A DNA stretch of 64,000 nucleotides from Proteus penneri (GCF_003144535.1 NZ_PHFJ01000008.1:1-64000), one strand, 5' to 3'; numbered from the stretch's first letter, positions 29,985-40,224 are shown. Notes: generated by a model not told the origin, from the sequence alone. Made by a program: numbers and translations.

Positions 29985-32783
29985 TTAATGTGCTTCATCC
30001 CAGTTATTACCCACACCCACTTCGACTTTTAATGGGATAGCTAATTCCATACTACTTTCCATCAATTTATGGATCATGATATTTGCGTTCTCTAGGTAAG
30101 ACTCCCGCACTTCAAACACCAATTCATCGTGTACTTGCATAATCATATGCACATCAGCAGGACATTCATTGCAAATCCAATTATCCACAGCAATCATTGC
30201 TTTTTTAATGATATCCGCAGCTGTACCCTGCATTGGAGCATTAATCGCTTCACGCTCTGAAGCTTTACGACGAATTGCATTCTTTGAATTAATTTCTGGT
30301 AAATAGAGACGACGACCCTCTAACGTTTCAACATAGCCTTGTTCAGAAGCTTGTTTACGTGTGCGCTCCATATAATCCAATACGCCAGGATAACGCTCAA
30401 AATAGAGATCCATATAACGCTGAGCTTCTCTTCTCTCAACACCAATCTGCTGCGATAAGCCAAAAGCGCTCATGCCATAAATAAGACCAAAGTTAATGGC
30501 TTTCGCACTACGACGTTGTTCAGAAGTGACTTCTTCTAAAGGTATACCAAACACTTCAGATGCCGTTGCACGGTGAATATCTTTACCTTGAGCAAAGGCA
30601 TCTAACAAGCCTTTATCTTGCGATAAATGCGCCATGATCCGTAATTCAATCTGTGAATAGTCGGCTGCAACAATTTTAAAACCTTCACGCGCGATAAAGG
30701 CTTGGCGAATACGGCGTCCTTCTTCGTTTCTCACTGGGATATTTTGAAGATTCGGATCGCGAGAAGATAAACGACCTGTTGCCGTCACAGCTTGATGATA
30801 TGAAGTATGTACACGCTTCGTTTTACTATTAACCATCAATGGCAATTTATCCGTATAGGTAGATTTTAGTTTCGCAAGACCACGATGCTCTAAAATCAAA
30901 CGGGGCAGTTCATGGCTATGTGCTAACTCTTCCAATACTTCTTCATTGGTAGATGGTGCCCCTTTTGGCGTTTTCTTAATAACAGGTAATTGCAGTTTAT
31001 CAAATAAAATTTCTTGTAACTGTTTAGGTGAAGAGAGATTAAATTCTTGTCCTGCTAGCGCAAACGTCTCTTTTTCAATTTCAGCTAAACGCTGTGTGAT
31101 TTCTTGAGATTGAACAGCTAACACTTGAGCATCAATTAATACCCCTTTGCGTTCCATTCTAGAAAGCACTGGGACTAATGGCATTTCAATATCGCGGTAA
31201 ACATGTTTAAGAGGCTCAATGGCTTCTATTTGAGGATATAGCGCTTGATGGAGTAATAAAGTGATATCCGCATCTTCAGCAGCATATAACGTTGCTTGCT
31301 CAACCTCAATTTGGTTAAAAGTCAGTTGGCCTTTACCTTTACCCGCAATCTCTTCAAATGTTGTAGTTTTATGATTTAAGTGCTTTTCAGCCAACGTATC
31401 CATATCATGTCGATTACTGACACTATTTAATACGTAAGACTCCAACATCGTATCAAAATGGATACCGTTTAATTCGATGCCTTCATTTTCCATAATGCCA
31501 CGGTCAAACTTCAAATTTTGCCCAATTTTTAGAATGTTCTTATCTTCTAAAATAGGTTTTAATGCCGCTAGCACATCATTAACAGGAAGTTGCTCTGGTG
31601 CATCTAAATACTCATGACGCAACGGAATATAAGCTGCTTTTCCTGGCTCAATCGCAAACGACATGCCAATTAAACGTGCATCAATATTATTTAAGCTGTC
31701 CGTTTCTGTATCGAATGCAAATGTGGGTGCTTTTTTGAGAAGCTCAACCCATCGTGCTAAGCTTTCATGTGTCAAGATAGCTTCATAATTCTCTTGTGTA
31801 ATAACAGGGAAATTAGCTGATGCAGAGGCTTCTTTGGGTTTAACAGCTTCAGAGGTATAAGGCACAGCAACTTTTTGTGTACTACGTTGTGCTAACCACC
31901 CACCATTTTGAAGATCACTTATCCAGCGTTTAAATTCATAACGCGTGAACATTTCTAGTAATTGCTCTAAATTTGGCTCACTAACCACTAAATCATCAAA
32001 CGTTTTATCGAGTTCAACATCCGTTTTAATTGTTGCCAACTTATAAGAAAGTTTTGCCACTTTCTCATGCTCTGCCATTTTAGCGCCAAGTGTTTTAGCA
32101 CCACGGAAACTCAACGTTGCGATATTATCAAGCTGTTGATAGATATCATCTAAACTACCAAGCCCTTGTAAAAGACCTAATGCAGTTTTTTCTCCCACTC
32201 CTGGAACACCAGGGATGTTATCGGATGAATCGCCCATTAATGCGAGAAAATCAATAATCAGTTCAGGAGGAACACCATATTTTTCTTTAACTTCATCAGG
32301 ACCTAAAATAACGTTGGTCATAGTGTTAATTAGCGTGATCTTTGGCGTTACTAATTGCGCCATATCTTTATCGCCAGTACTGATTAAAACATCACGGCCA
32401 TCAGCTGCCGCTTTTAGTGCCAATGTTCCAATGACATCGTCTGCTTCCACACCTGAAATAGATAACAAGGGTAAACCCATTGCTTGTACCATTTCATGCA
32501 AAGGTGCTATTTGCTCGCGTAAATCATCCGGCATTGGAGGACGGTTAGATTTATATTCCTCATACAATTCATCACGGAATGTTTTACCTTTAGCGTCAAA
32601 CACAACCGCAACATGGCTTGGTTTATACTGTATTATCAGGCTACGTAGCATGTTCAACACGCCATACATCGCACCTGTTGGCTCACCTTGGCTATTGGTT
32701 AGAGGTGGAAATGCATGATAGGCGCGGTAAAGATATGAGGAGCCATCTACAAGGATAAAGGGGTTTTCTGCTATCTGGACCAT
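29985..32783 (-). CDS. polA: DNA polymerase I
   Basis: The repair and Okazaki fragment-maturing polymerase. I chose the ATG of [21 protein letters not shown], matching the E. coli start, giving 932 residues; an upstream in-frame ATG would add 18 unrelated residues. It has a 5'-nuclease domain (about 1-290) and a 3'-5' proofreading domain with intact DTETD (about 360). The polymerase domain (about 520-932) has DYSQIELR, the O-helix region [14 protein letters not shown] and VHDELVFE. A DnaA box lies upstream at 33147. Confidence 0.98.
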   Translation of the reverse strand: MVQIAENPFILVDGSSYLYRAYHAFPPLTNSQGEPTGAMYGVLNMLRSLIIQYKPSHVAVVFDAKGKTFRDELYEEYKSNRPPMPDDLREQIAPLHEMVQAMGLPLLSISGVEADDVIGTLALKAAADGRDVLISTGDKDMAQLVTPKITLINTMTNVILGPDEVKEKYGVPPELIIDFLALMGDSSDNIPGVPGVGEKTALGLLQGLGSLDDIYQQLDNIATLSFRGAKTLGAKMAEHEKVAKLSYKLATIKTDVELDKTFDDLVVSEPNLEQLLEMFTRYEFKRWISDLQNGGWLAQRSTQKVAVPYTSEAVKPKEASASANFPVITQENYEAILTHESLARWVELLKKAPTFAFDTETDSLNNIDARLIGMSFAIEPGKAAYIPLRHEYLDAPEQLPVNDVLAALKPILEDKNILKIGQNLKFDRGIMENEGIELNGIHFDTMLESYVLNSVSNRHDMDTLAEKHLNHKTTTFEEIAGKGKGQLTFNQIEVEQATLYAAEDADITLLLHQALYPQIEAIEPLKHVYRDIEMPLVPVLSRMERKGVLIDAQVLAVQSQEITQRLAEIEKETFALAGQEFNLSSPKQLQEILFDKLQLPVIKKTPKGAPSTNEEVLEELAHSHELPRLILEHRGLAKLKSTYTDKLPLMVNSKTKRVHTSYHQAVTATGRLSSRDPNLQNIPVRNEEGRRIRQAFIAREGFKIVAADYSQIELRIMAHLSQDKGLLDAFAQGKDIHRATASEVFGIPLEEVTSEQRRSAKAINFGLIYGMSAFGLSQQIGVERREAQRYMDLYFERYPGVLDYMERTRKQASEQGYVETLEGRRLYLPEINSKNAIRRKASEREAINAPMQGTAADIIKKAMIAVDNWICNECPADVHMIMQVHDELVFEVRESYLENANIMIHKLMESSMELAIPLKVEVGVGNNWDEAH

Positions 32784-33290
32784 AATCTGTTCATCATTGT
32801 TCTGAGGTTCGTTGATATGACTAGAATGCCACATCACAGCCCAATAGACGAATATTACCTGTTCTTAAATGCAGAAATTCGGCTTAAATACTCAATTATT
32901 TATTATTAACCAGACTTAACAAAAAGAATAAGTATGAATGATAAGTTAATATTCATTAAGGTCATTTTGTCAGAGTAGATATCCATTAATCTAATTTCAA
33001 TTAAAAACAAAGAATAAACAGTAAACTTATTGTGTAATTTAGAAAGTATTTAAGAAAGAGCCATTTACTCATCATTAATATTAACGTTCATATTAGTGTC
33101 ATCTTTTTTATTAAGAATTTATTTTGTAACCAATATCAAAAAAACCTGTGGATAACTCTGTGAGTAGTTTTGTAACCCTCTCTATATTAATAAGTTAGCT
33201 TCCTTTTCAATTTATTAACATAATTAAAAAATCAATCACTTAGCAAATTCATTAAGATATTATAAATTAATATCTGTATTTTTTATTAAT
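32784..33290. other. Intergenic region upstream of polA
   Basis: E. coli carries yihF and yihG here; neither is present. The segment is very AT-rich and has no credible coding frame. It contains the DnaA box listed separately and must contain the polA promoter. Confidence 0.5.
33147..33155 (-). promoter_or_regulatory. DnaA box upstream of polA
   Basis: TGTGGATAA, a perfect complement of the strong DnaA box TTATCCACA, lies 364 bp upstream of polA. A one-mismatch copy (TGTGGATAG) lies near 33293. DnaA has been reported to stimulate polA expression in E. coli, so this may be a conserved control site. A 9-mer can also occur by chance. Confidence 0.5.
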
Positions 33291-33327
33291 GTGGATAGTT
33301 ATATTATGACAAAATTATGAAAGTAAA

Positions 33328-33364
33328 AAAATAGCACTCCTATTTCTTGAGTGCTATTTTTTAT
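33328..33364 (-). terminator. Terminator of dsbA
   Basis: A 12-bp perfect stem AAAATAGCACTC / GAGTGCTATTTT with a 9-nt loop lies between the dsbA stop codon and the polA upstream region, flanked by A and T runs. Confidence 0.85.
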
Positions 33365-33417
33365 ATAAGAACCTATATACTTTTACTTAGTCTACATAGG
33401 AAAAAATTAAGCCTATA

Positions 33418-34041
33418 TTATTTTTTCAGCAATAACTGATTCACAATATCAGAATATGTCTTTGCATACTCTTCTGGTGATTTTGCGCTAATACCGTCAT
33501 TTTTCATTTTATATTTACCACCAATTATCATGGCAGGAACACCATTGATTTGAAAATCCGCAACAGCATTTTGTTGTTGGCTAACTAAAGAGTTCACCAC
33601 AAAGCTATTCATTGCCGCATCATAATCTTCGCCTTTAACGCCGGCCTTAATAAAAGCATTACGGATATCATCAACAGAACGAATAGATTGAGTTTCTTGA
33701 ATACCTTTAAATAAAACAGGAGAGACTTGATCTTCAACACCTAAGGCCATTGCTACAGCCCAAGAACGTGTTAAGTCCTTACCCAAAGGCCCTAAAAAAT
33801 CAACGTGATAGCGGACAACATTGGTATTTTCTGGCGCATTCTTTTCAACAGTACTATTGACTTTATACACTTCAGAAAATTGATAACAATGTGGGCAATA
33901 AAAAGAGAAAAACTCAACAACATCAGGCGCAGCCGCAACAGGTTTAGAAAGGTTAGTGTACTGTTTTCCTTCAGATATATCAGCAGCAGAAACACTGAAT
34001 GCTAACACCATACTTGCTAACGCCAGCCAATTTTTTTTCAT
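33418..34041 (-). CDS. dsbA: Periplasmic thiol:disulfide oxidoreductase DsbA
   Basis: Introduces disulfide bonds into exported proteins and is reoxidised by DsbB. The 207-residue precursor has a signal peptide (about 1-19, ending SVSAA) and a thioredoxin fold with the CPHC active site (FYCPHCYQF, near 50). The cis-proline is in INGVPAMII. It follows srkA by 20 bp, the conserved operon order. It should affect motility, fimbriae and secreted virulence factors. Confidence 0.97.
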   Translation of the reverse strand: MKKNWLALASMVLAFSVSAADISEGKQYTNLSKPVAAAPDVVEFFSFYCPHCYQFSEVYKVNSTVEKNAPENTNVVRYHVDFLGPLGKDLTRSWAVAMALGVEDQVSPVLFKGIQETQSIRSVDDIRNAFIKAGVKGEDYDAAMNSFVVNSLVSQQQNAVADFQINGVPAMIIGGKYKMKNDGISAKSPEEYAKTYSDIVNQLLLKK

Positions 34042-34061
34042 TTCTCATCGTCTCCTAAAAA

Positions 34062-35057
34062 TTAATACATTGGACTAAGTTGTAAAGGAGGCTCATTTAG
34101 TTGCTCCACTTGTCCCTTGAATAAGGCTAATTGTTTAAACCAAAAATCTTGTTCTTGAAACCAAACAAAAGCACGAGGAAAAGCAGGATCATTCCAACGT
34201 TTTAATACCCACGCGAGATAATGCACCATTCTCATTGCTCTTAATGGTTCAATCAATGACAATTCACGTAAATCAAAATCTTGATATTCATAATAAGACT
34301 CAAGGATCGTATCTAATTGTATAACCTGCTCTTGCCGTGAGCCGTTTAATAACATCCAAAAGTCTTGTACTGCAGGTCCCATTCGGGAATCATCAAAATC
34401 AACCATTACAACTTCATCACGCCACAATATATTACCAGGATGGCAATCACCATGTAGCCGTAACATTTGCCATGCAGAGTCCTCTATTCTAGGACGCACA
34501 TCATGAATAAGTTTATCTATAACCTCTATAAATTGAGGTTTCAGGTTATTAGGAATTAACGCACTACTTTCAAATTCTAATTTTGGCGCTATCAGATATT
34601 CTGCAATAGAAACTGTCGATCGATATTCATAACTCTTTTTTCGGCCTATTTGATGAATACACCCTAATGTGCGTCCAACTTCTTCTAACTGAAATAAATT
34701 ATCAGTTTCATAGGCTCTTCCTCCTATACTAGGAAAGATTGCAAAATAAAAGCCACCATCAGAAAGATGAACCGTCTCACTATTAATCATTAAAGGAGCA
34801 GCAACAGATATCTCAGCCTCCTTTAATGCTAAAACAAACTCATGTTCTTCTTTTATTTGTTCATACGACCAGCGTTGAGGACGATAAAATTTCACCACAT
34901 AACGTTGTCGATGCTCATCCATAAATTGAAAAACACGATTTTCATAGCTATTTAATTCTGTTAACCCTGACTCAGGATAAAAACCAATTTTAACTAACGC
35001 GTCCCAAATGTTGTCAGGTGACAGTCCCTGAAAATTAAATGAGGCAGACATTTCCAT
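34062..35057 (-). CDS. srkA: Stress response kinase A (SrkA/YihE)
   Basis: A 331-residue cytosolic protein kinase-like enzyme of the APH/ChoK fold, which in E. coli limits MazF-dependent death under stress. The catalytic loop is LHGDCHPGNILW (about 205-216), followed by the metal-binding DFDDS motif (VMVDFDDSRMGP). The first ATG has an AGGA site at good spacing; an ATG two codons later is possible. It is upstream of dsbA and downstream of yihD (14-bp gap). Confidence 0.95.
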   Translation of the reverse strand: MEMSASFNFQGLSPDNIWDALVKIGFYPESGLTELNSYENRVFQFMDEHRQRYVVKFYRPQRWSYEQIKEEHEFVLALKEAEISVAAPLMINSETVHLSDGGFYFAIFPSIGGRAYETDNLFQLEEVGRTLGCIHQIGRKKSYEYRSTVSIAEYLIAPKLEFESSALIPNNLKPQFIEVIDKLIHDVRPRIEDSAWQMLRLHGDCHPGNILWRDEVVMVDFDDSRMGPAVQDFWMLLNGSRQEQVIQLDTILESYYEYQDFDLRELSLIEPLRAMRMVHYLAWVLKRWNDPAFPRAFVWFQEQDFWFKQLALFKGQVEQLNEPPLQLSPMY

Positions 35058-35071
35058 TTTCTATCCTGAAT

Positions 35072-35341
35072 TTAATCTTTAATCACACCACGAGCACGTA
35101 AAATAGCGGTTTTAAAATCTTCTTCGTAATCTTTTTTTAGTCCTGGTATCACTTCTGTCGGTGCTGAACCACGCATTTTCAGATGGTAAATCAAAATATC
35201 ATCAGTCAGATCAGATAATTGACCTTTAAAACCCGCTTCATCAGCCAGTTTCTGCAATAATTGAACTAAGTTTAAATCAGAATTTTCTTCCCAAACTGGG
35301 TGCAGTAATTCCATAACTTCATTAAGACGGTGACATTTCAT
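35072..35341 (-). CDS. yihD: YihD family protein
   Basis: An 89-residue acidic protein of unknown function (DUF1040) that starts [20 protein letters not shown]. It heads the conserved yihD-srkA-dsbA order and is divergent from mobA. Confidence 0.93.
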   Translation of the reverse strand: MKCHRLNEVMELLHPVWEENSDLNLVQLLQKLADEAGFKGQLSDLTDDILIYHLKMRGSAPTEVIPGLKKDYEEDFKTAILRARGVIKD

Positions 35342-35561
35342 ACAAAAAATCCTTATTATTAATTACAACAACAAAGTACCAATTATTATCCGATAGAAAA
35401 AGGAAACCTCTGTCAATATGCGTAAATATTACGCTTTTTTGATAAAAATTGCTGTCGCTTTACATGAAATCTCATTATGTCGATATTTTTTATTAGTATA
35501 TCGTCTTTACTTGATAAAAATCGTTCGGAAATTTTAGCCAATTTATTCACAAATATTGAAT

Positions 35562-36170
35562 ATGAAAATGAAGAATATTACAGGTGGTATACTTGCGGGT
35601 GGTCAAGCAACACGAATGGGTGGCGCTGATAAAGGACTTCAAATTCTACATGGACAGCCTTTATACCGCCATATAGCCCAAAAACTAGCACCTCAAGTTG
35701 ATAATATACTGATTAGTGCTAACCGCAATTTAGAACAATATCGCCAAAGCCAATATCCTGTTATTACAGATGAAATAGAAGGATTTTCAGGGCCTTTAGC
35801 TGGCATGCTCACATTATTAAAGCAAGCCCCAACACCTTGGGTTGCCTTTGTGCCTTGCGATGTTCCCTATTTCCCTCTTAATTTAGTTGAAAAACTCTAT
35901 GAACAAAGAGGCGAAGCATTAGCCGTTTATGTTGATGATGGTGAAAGAGAACATCCTACCTTAGCACTACTAAATCGTCGTATTATTCCTATGCTAGAAG
36001 CTTATTTAGCACAAGGCGATCGAAAATTAATGTTGTTTATGAAGCAAATAAATGCACATCCTGTTTTATTCGCGGATCAAGCAAATGCTTTTATTAATTT
36101 AAATACCCCTGACGATATTGAAAAAGCCAATAAATTAAAAAATAGGAATGAAAAATATGGCGCAAGTTGA
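35562..36170 (+). CDS. mobA: Molybdenum cofactor guanylyltransferase MobA
   Basis: Attaches GMP to molybdopterin to make the bis-MGD cofactor of enzymes such as nitrate and formate dehydrogenases. The 202-residue nucleotidyltransferase has the GTP-binding GGILAGGQATRMGGADKG motif near the N-terminus and the FVPCDVPYFP metal site near 100. I used the ATG at 35562; an in-frame TTG two codons upstream is less likely. Its 3' end overlaps mobB by 14 bp. Confidence 0.95.
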   Translation: MKMKNITGGILAGGQATRMGGADKGLQILHGQPLYRHIAQKLAPQVDNILISANRNLEQYRQSQYPVITDEIEGFSGPLAGMLTLLKQAPTPWVAFVPCDVPYFPLNLVEKLYEQRGEALAVYVDDGEREHPTLALLNRRIIPMLEAYLAQGDRKLMLFMKQINAHPVLFADQANAFINLNTPDDIEKANKLKNRNEKYGAS

Positions 36171-36675
36171 TCTACCCCTTTTAGGGATCACGGCATGGAG
36201 TGGAACCGGTAAAACGACATTACTAAAACAACTTATTCCACAATTACGCAAAAGAGAAATTCGCGTAGGCATGATCAAGCACACTCATCATGATATGGAT
36301 GTGGATAAGCCTGGCAAAGACAGCTACGAGCTTAGAAAAGCAGGTGCAGATCAGACATTAGTCGCAAGCCAACAACGTTGGGCATTAATGACAGAAACCC
36401 CAGAACTACCAGAATTAGATTTGTATTACCTCGCATCTCGTTTTGATACAAGTAAACTAGATTTAATCTTAGTCGAAGGATTTAAAGGCGAAACCATTCC
36501 TAAAATTGCACTTTATCGCCACATCAACGAGCGTGATTTTAATGAATTACTCGATGAGCATGTTATTGCCATCGCCAGTGATTGTGATTTAAGTGTGGAC
36601 TTTCCACTACTAGATATCAACGCACCCGAAGCTATTGCAGAATTTATTGCAGATTGGCTGAAACAAATGAAATAA
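36157..36675 (+). CDS. mobB: Molybdopterin-guanine dinucleotide biosynthesis adaptor MobB
   Basis: A GTP-binding protein that works with MobA; it raises cofactor activation but is not strictly essential in E. coli. The 172 residues have the P-loop GITAWSGTGKTTLLKQL (about 11-27) and a DxxG-like VEGFKGE. I start it at MAQVDLPLLG, 9 bp after an AGGA; an ATG three codons upstream is also possible. It is cotranscribed with mobA, and a strong terminator follows. Confidence 0.95.
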   Translation: MAQVDLPLLGITAWSGTGKTTLLKQLIPQLRKREIRVGMIKHTHHDMDVDKPGKDSYELRKAGADQTLVASQQRWALMTETPELPELDLYYLASRFDTSKLDLILVEGFKGETIPKIALYRHINERDFNELLDEHVIAIASDCDLSVDFPLLDINAPEAIAEFIADWLKQMK

Positions 36676-36686
36676 AAATGGCCAAT

Positions 36687-36720
36687 AATAAAGCGCCCAA
36701 TAAAGGCGCTTTATTTTCAA
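36687..36720. terminator. Bidirectional terminator between mobB and the glucosidase gene
   Basis: An 11-bp perfect stem AATAAAGCGCC / GGCGCTTTATT with a 7-nt loop and flanking A/T runs. Confidence 0.9.
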
Positions 36721-36734
36721 TCAAATAGAAGAAA

Positions 36735-38393
36735 TTAAGCAAAAATAATCGCTTGATAAGGCTGAAGGATAAGGTCGCCGTGCGCATTTTTCACTATTGG
36801 GCTGTTATGCAAATAGATATCCTTAGCTTTAATGGTTAGTGCCTTTTCTTCACCACTAAAATTACAATAAATATTGATTGAATTACCTTCATAAGTACGC
36901 TTAAAAGCAATCACATTTTCTGGTGAATCTAATGGCAAAAATTCACCATAAATCAAAATATCACTGATCTCTGAATGCCGTCTTAATGCAATCAATTGCT
37001 GGTAATAAGCGAAAAGAGAGTGATTATCTTGCGTTTCTTTCTGTGCATTAATATCGACATAGTTAGGATTAACTTTTAACCATGGTTTACCTGTACTAAA
37101 ACCACTATTTACTTCGCTATTCCATTGGAAAGGTGTTCTTGAATTATCACGGCTACGGTCATTAAAGTATTCAATGATTTGCTTATCGCTGTAACCTAAT
37201 TTCTTACCCCACTCATGTAATTTAAACACATGTAAATCATCATGTTCTTCTAATGTCATCGGGCAATTTGTCATGCCAATCTCTTGCCCTTGATAAATAA
37301 AAGGCGTGCCCCGTTGCGTTAATAAAAATGTTGCTAACATTTTGGCACTAATGGGATTAATAGCACCTTTAGGGAGAAATTTATTTAATGAACGAGGTTG
37401 ATCGTGATTTTCTAAATAAGGCGCTCCCCACCCTACTCTTTGAGTATCTAATTGGCTTTTGATAAATACAGGTTTTAATCTTTCACCTGTAATTGGGTTA
37501 ATTGTAAATGGCTTTTCATTGCGGATATCTAAATCGGCAATGCTAAAATCAAATACCATAGAGAAATAACCATCTTCGCCGACATAAGCACGTAAATCTT
37601 TTTCTGGCACATCAATTTCTGCAACGGTCATACTGTTCACAGGCTTAAAAGTTTTCTCGGCTAATTCAGTTAAGAATTTATCAATACCTGGTTGATTTAA
37701 AACCCAAGGCACTAAAGATGCAGTACCATCATCTTTATCAGGTTCAAATTGATATTCAGATAAGGCTTCAGGGGATTTTTTTAAATTACCAATCGCATCA
37801 ATGCGAAATCCTGCAACCCCTTTTTTGATCCAGACATTTATCATGTCGATAATATCTTTACGTAATTGTGGGTTTTCCCAATTTAAGTCCGGTTGTTCCG
37901 GACCAAATGAATTAAAGTACCAACGATTAGTTTTTCCAACACGACTCCAAACAGAGCAATCAAAATAAGTGCGTAAATTATTAGGAGGAGTCGGCTTATC
38001 CCATTGTTTAAAAATATAATAATCGTTATATGGGCTATTAGGATCTTCAATTGCCGATTTAAACCATGGGTGCTCATCAGAAGTGTGATTTAATACTAAA
38101 TCTAATAAAATTTTAATATCACGTTTTTTAGCTTCACTAATCAGTTTATCTAACGCGTTATTATCGCCAAAGATAGGATCGACAACAGAATAATCAGCAA
38201 TATCATAACCATTGTCTTTCATTGGCGATTTAAAAATGGGGCATAACCAAATAACATTTGTACCGAGTGACTGAATATAATCTAATTTCTCTGTGATCCC
38301 TGCTAAATCCCCAATACCATCCCCATTACTATCATAATAACTCTTGGGATAAATTTGATAGACCACTGCTTCTTTCCACCAAGTTTTAGACAT
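36735..38393 (-). CDS. GH13 alpha-glucosidase (oligo-1,6-glucosidase-like), cytoplasmic
   Basis: A 552-residue glycoside hydrolase of family 13 that cleaves terminal glucose from short alpha-glucosides. The motifs are complete: DLVLNHTSDEHPWF, the nucleophile Asp in GFRIDAIGN, the acid Glu in MTVAEIDV, and ENHDQPRS. There is no signal peptide, so the substrate must be imported, yet no transporter or PTS gene is adjacent. The residue after the nucleophile is Ala rather than the Val of oligo-1,6-glucosidases, which hints at alpha-1,4 preference. I chose the ATG of MSKTWW; a GTG two codons upstream is possible. Confidence 0.88.
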   Translation of the reverse strand: MSKTWWKEAVVYQIYPKSYYDSNGDGIGDLAGITEKLDYIQSLGTNVIWLCPIFKSPMKDNGYDIADYSVVDPIFGDNNALDKLISEAKKRDIKILLDLVLNHTSDEHPWFKSAIEDPNSPYNDYYIFKQWDKPTPPNNLRTYFDCSVWSRVGKTNRWYFNSFGPEQPDLNWENPQLRKDIIDMINVWIKKGVAGFRIDAIGNLKKSPEALSEYQFEPDKDDGTASLVPWVLNQPGIDKFLTELAEKTFKPVNSMTVAEIDVPEKDLRAYVGEDGYFSMVFDFSIADLDIRNEKPFTINPITGERLKPVFIKSQLDTQRVGWGAPYLENHDQPRSLNKFLPKGAINPISAKMLATFLLTQRGTPFIYQGQEIGMTNCPMTLEEHDDLHVFKLHEWGKKLGYSDKQIIEYFNDRSRDNSRTPFQWNSEVNSGFSTGKPWLKVNPNYVDINAQKETQDNHSLFAYYQQLIALRRHSEISDILIYGEFLPLDSPENVIAFKRTYEGNSINIYCNFSGEEKALTIKAKDIYLHNSPIVKNAHGDLILQPYQAIIFA

Positions 38394-38420
38394 ATTCACC
38401 TCACCAAGGTAATTAGTATA

Positions 38421-38437
38421 TATGGAACAGTTCCATA
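38421..38437 (-). promoter_or_regulatory. Palindromic operator, probably for the adjacent LacI-family regulator
   Basis: TATGGAA-CAG-TTCCATA is a perfect 7-bp inverted repeat with a 3-bp centre, 28 bp before the glucosidase start. Size, symmetry and place, beside a divergent LacI-type gene, suit an operator at which that regulator represses the glucosidase. Confidence 0.65.
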
Positions 38438-38495
38438 GTTAATATAAGATACTATAAGCACTAAAAAGGAGGGTAAGGTAATTAACATACTAAAA

Positions 38496-38511
38496 TGTGA
38501 AATAGCTCATA
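38496..38511. promoter_or_regulatory. Probable CRP binding site in the glucosidase-regulator interval
   Basis: TGTGA-AATAGC-TCATA differs from the TGTGA-N6-TCACA consensus at one position and has AAA in front. It lies about 100 bp from both divergent start codons, where CRP could activate either one. Confidence 0.6.
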
Positions 38512-38609
38512 CTAAAAAAACACAATTACCTCAATAAAAATGGGTTTGTAATAATCATATTAAGATATATTAGGACATCAACGAATTGAAAGGAGCAACA
38601 GCATATTCA

Positions 38610-39590
38610 ATGGCCGGGATCCGTGATGTCGCAAAAAAAGCAAATGTCGCAGCAAGTACTGTTTCCAGAGCATTAAATAACAGTGGTTATGTGTCTCAAG
38701 CTGCACGAGAAAAAATAAAAAAAGCGGTAGAGGAATTAGATTATATTCCTGATACTTGGCTAAGAAATTTATATCAACAAAAAAGTGCAGTTGTTGGTGT
38801 CATTATTAATAGCCTTGAATACCCTTATTTTGCGACAGTAACCCGTTTTATTGAAAATAAACTCGCTGAAAATGGCTATAGCATGATGTTATGTGCAACC
38901 CAAAATAGCAAAGTACGTGAGCGTATATTTTTTGATATGCTTAAACGTGGTCAGATCGACGGTATTATTGCAGAATATCTGTTATTGGATGATAGTGAAT
39001 ATCAGCATATTCAAAGACCTGTAGTCACACTAGATCGCCATCTTCGTGATATTCCATTAGTTTGTTCTGATCACCACACGGGTGGTCGATTAGCAGCAGA
39101 ACACCTTATTCAAAAAGGTTGCAAGAAAATCCTCTATATTGAAGATAACTCAAGTTATTTATCATCAACCCCTTCATATCAAAGCTGTTTAGCCTTTAAA
39201 GAAACGCTTATTCAGGCAGGTATTAACCCCATTCCTTGCAAAGTAAATTGGAAAGAAGAAGAGAAAGACTATTTTCACTCTTTCGCAACAAAAATACTTT
39301 CTTTGCATACAGATATCGATGCTATTTTTGCTGCTGATATTCCTGCCATGGCATTGTTTAATGAAGCCACAAGGCGAAATATTACCATTCCAGAGCAACT
39401 AAAAATTGTTGCTTACGATGGTAGCCCTTGGTTAAATCAAACACTGCGCCAGTTAACCTGTATTGAACAACCCTTTGAAAAACTAGCTGAAAAAAGCGTA
39501 GAAGTGATTAGTACATTAATTGAGAATAAAGAAATAACAGATAACGTTTCTGTTATTCCAGTGAAGTTTATTCAAGGTGAAAGTAGTTAG
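38610..39590 (+). CDS. LacI family transcription regulator
   Basis: A 326-residue regulator with the N-terminal LacI helix-turn-helix (GIRDVAKKANVAASTVSRALNNSGYVS, about 3-29), then a hinge helix and a periplasmic-binding-protein-like effector domain (about 58-320). I start it at MAGIRDV; a TTG eight codons upstream is poor. The AGGAG sequence is 14 bp before this ATG, which is long. It is divergent from the glucosidase gene and very likely controls it through the palindrome at 38421. The inducer is unknown. Confidence 0.9.
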   Translation: MAGIRDVAKKANVAASTVSRALNNSGYVSQAAREKIKKAVEELDYIPDTWLRNLYQQKSAVVGVIINSLEYPYFATVTRFIENKLAENGYSMMLCATQNSKVRERIFFDMLKRGQIDGIIAEYLLLDDSEYQHIQRPVVTLDRHLRDIPLVCSDHHTGGRLAAEHLIQKGCKKILYIEDNSSYLSSTPSYQSCLAFKETLIQAGINPIPCKVNWKEEEKDYFHSFATKILSLHTDIDAIFAADIPAMALFNEATRRNITIPEQLKIVAYDGSPWLNQTLRQLTCIEQPFEKLAEKSVEVISTLIENKEITDNVSVIPVKFIQGESS

Positions 39591-39649
39591 AGCCCTTGTA
39601 AAAAATACTTAATTTACCCCTTATAGTTTAAAGGCTATAAATGAAATAA

Positions 39650-39690
39650 AAAACGCCAAAGAAAGTTACCCTTCTCTAGCGTTTTAGTCG
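39650..39690. terminator. Possible terminator between the LacI-family and RidA genes
   Basis: AAAACGC / GCGTTTT arms with a 22-nt interior lie between the converging genes. The stem is short, so termination here is likely but weak. Confidence 0.4.
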
Positions 39691-39729
39691 ATTGTGTTTT
39701 ACGTCAAAATTGAGTAAAAGCTATCGCTC

Positions 39730-40224
39730 TTATTTTGCAGGACGAACCGCAATCACTTCAATTTCTACACGCCATGCTGGATTCGCCAGTTTAGCGATTT
39801 GGAAAGTTGAGCGTGCTGGCAGTTGGTCAGTTTTCGAAGCATCAAAGTACTTAGAATAACCATCCATAAAACCTTTAAAGTCCATCTCACCTTTAGTTTC
39901 TTCACCACCAACTAGGAAGACTTGCATTTTAACAACGTCTTTCATGTCTAGGCCAAGTTCATTTAAGTGAGTTTTAATTTGTTCTAATACACTGATAGTT
40001 TGTTCTTCAGTGTTACCATAAGACGCTAATACGCCTTCTGGTGCATCTGCTGATTTCTTAGCAGGTACTTTACCGCTTAAGAATACAAGGTTGTTACCTG
40101 CACTCACTTCAACAGATTCTGAAATAGGCATACCGTTTAATTTATGGTGCACAACACCCTCCGCATTCGCGCTTGCTACACCAAAGATAAAAGGCAGGGC
40201 AACAAGTAAACTTTTATAACGCAT
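39730..40224 (-). CDS. Exported RidA-family (YjgF/YER057c/UK114) protein
   Basis: RidA proteins hydrolyse reactive 2-imino acids to 2-keto acids and ammonia. This 164-residue member has a signal peptide (about 1-21, ending ASANA) that most RidA proteins lack, so it should act in the periplasm. The C-terminal motif PARSTFQIAKL with its catalytic arginine, and RVEIEVIA with the glutamate, are conserved, so activity is plausible. It lies 45 bp downstream of the L-amino acid deaminase with a good ribosome site (AAGGAG) and no terminator between, so the two are likely one operon. Confidence 0.88.
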   Translation of the reverse strand: MRYKSLLVALPFIFGVASANAEGVVHHKLNGMPISESVEVSAGNNLVFLSGKVPAKKSADAPEGVLASYGNTEEQTISVLEQIKTHLNELGLDMKDVVKMQVFLVGGEETKGEMDFKGFMDGYSKYFDASKTDQLPARSTFQIAKLANPAWRVEIEVIAVRPAK

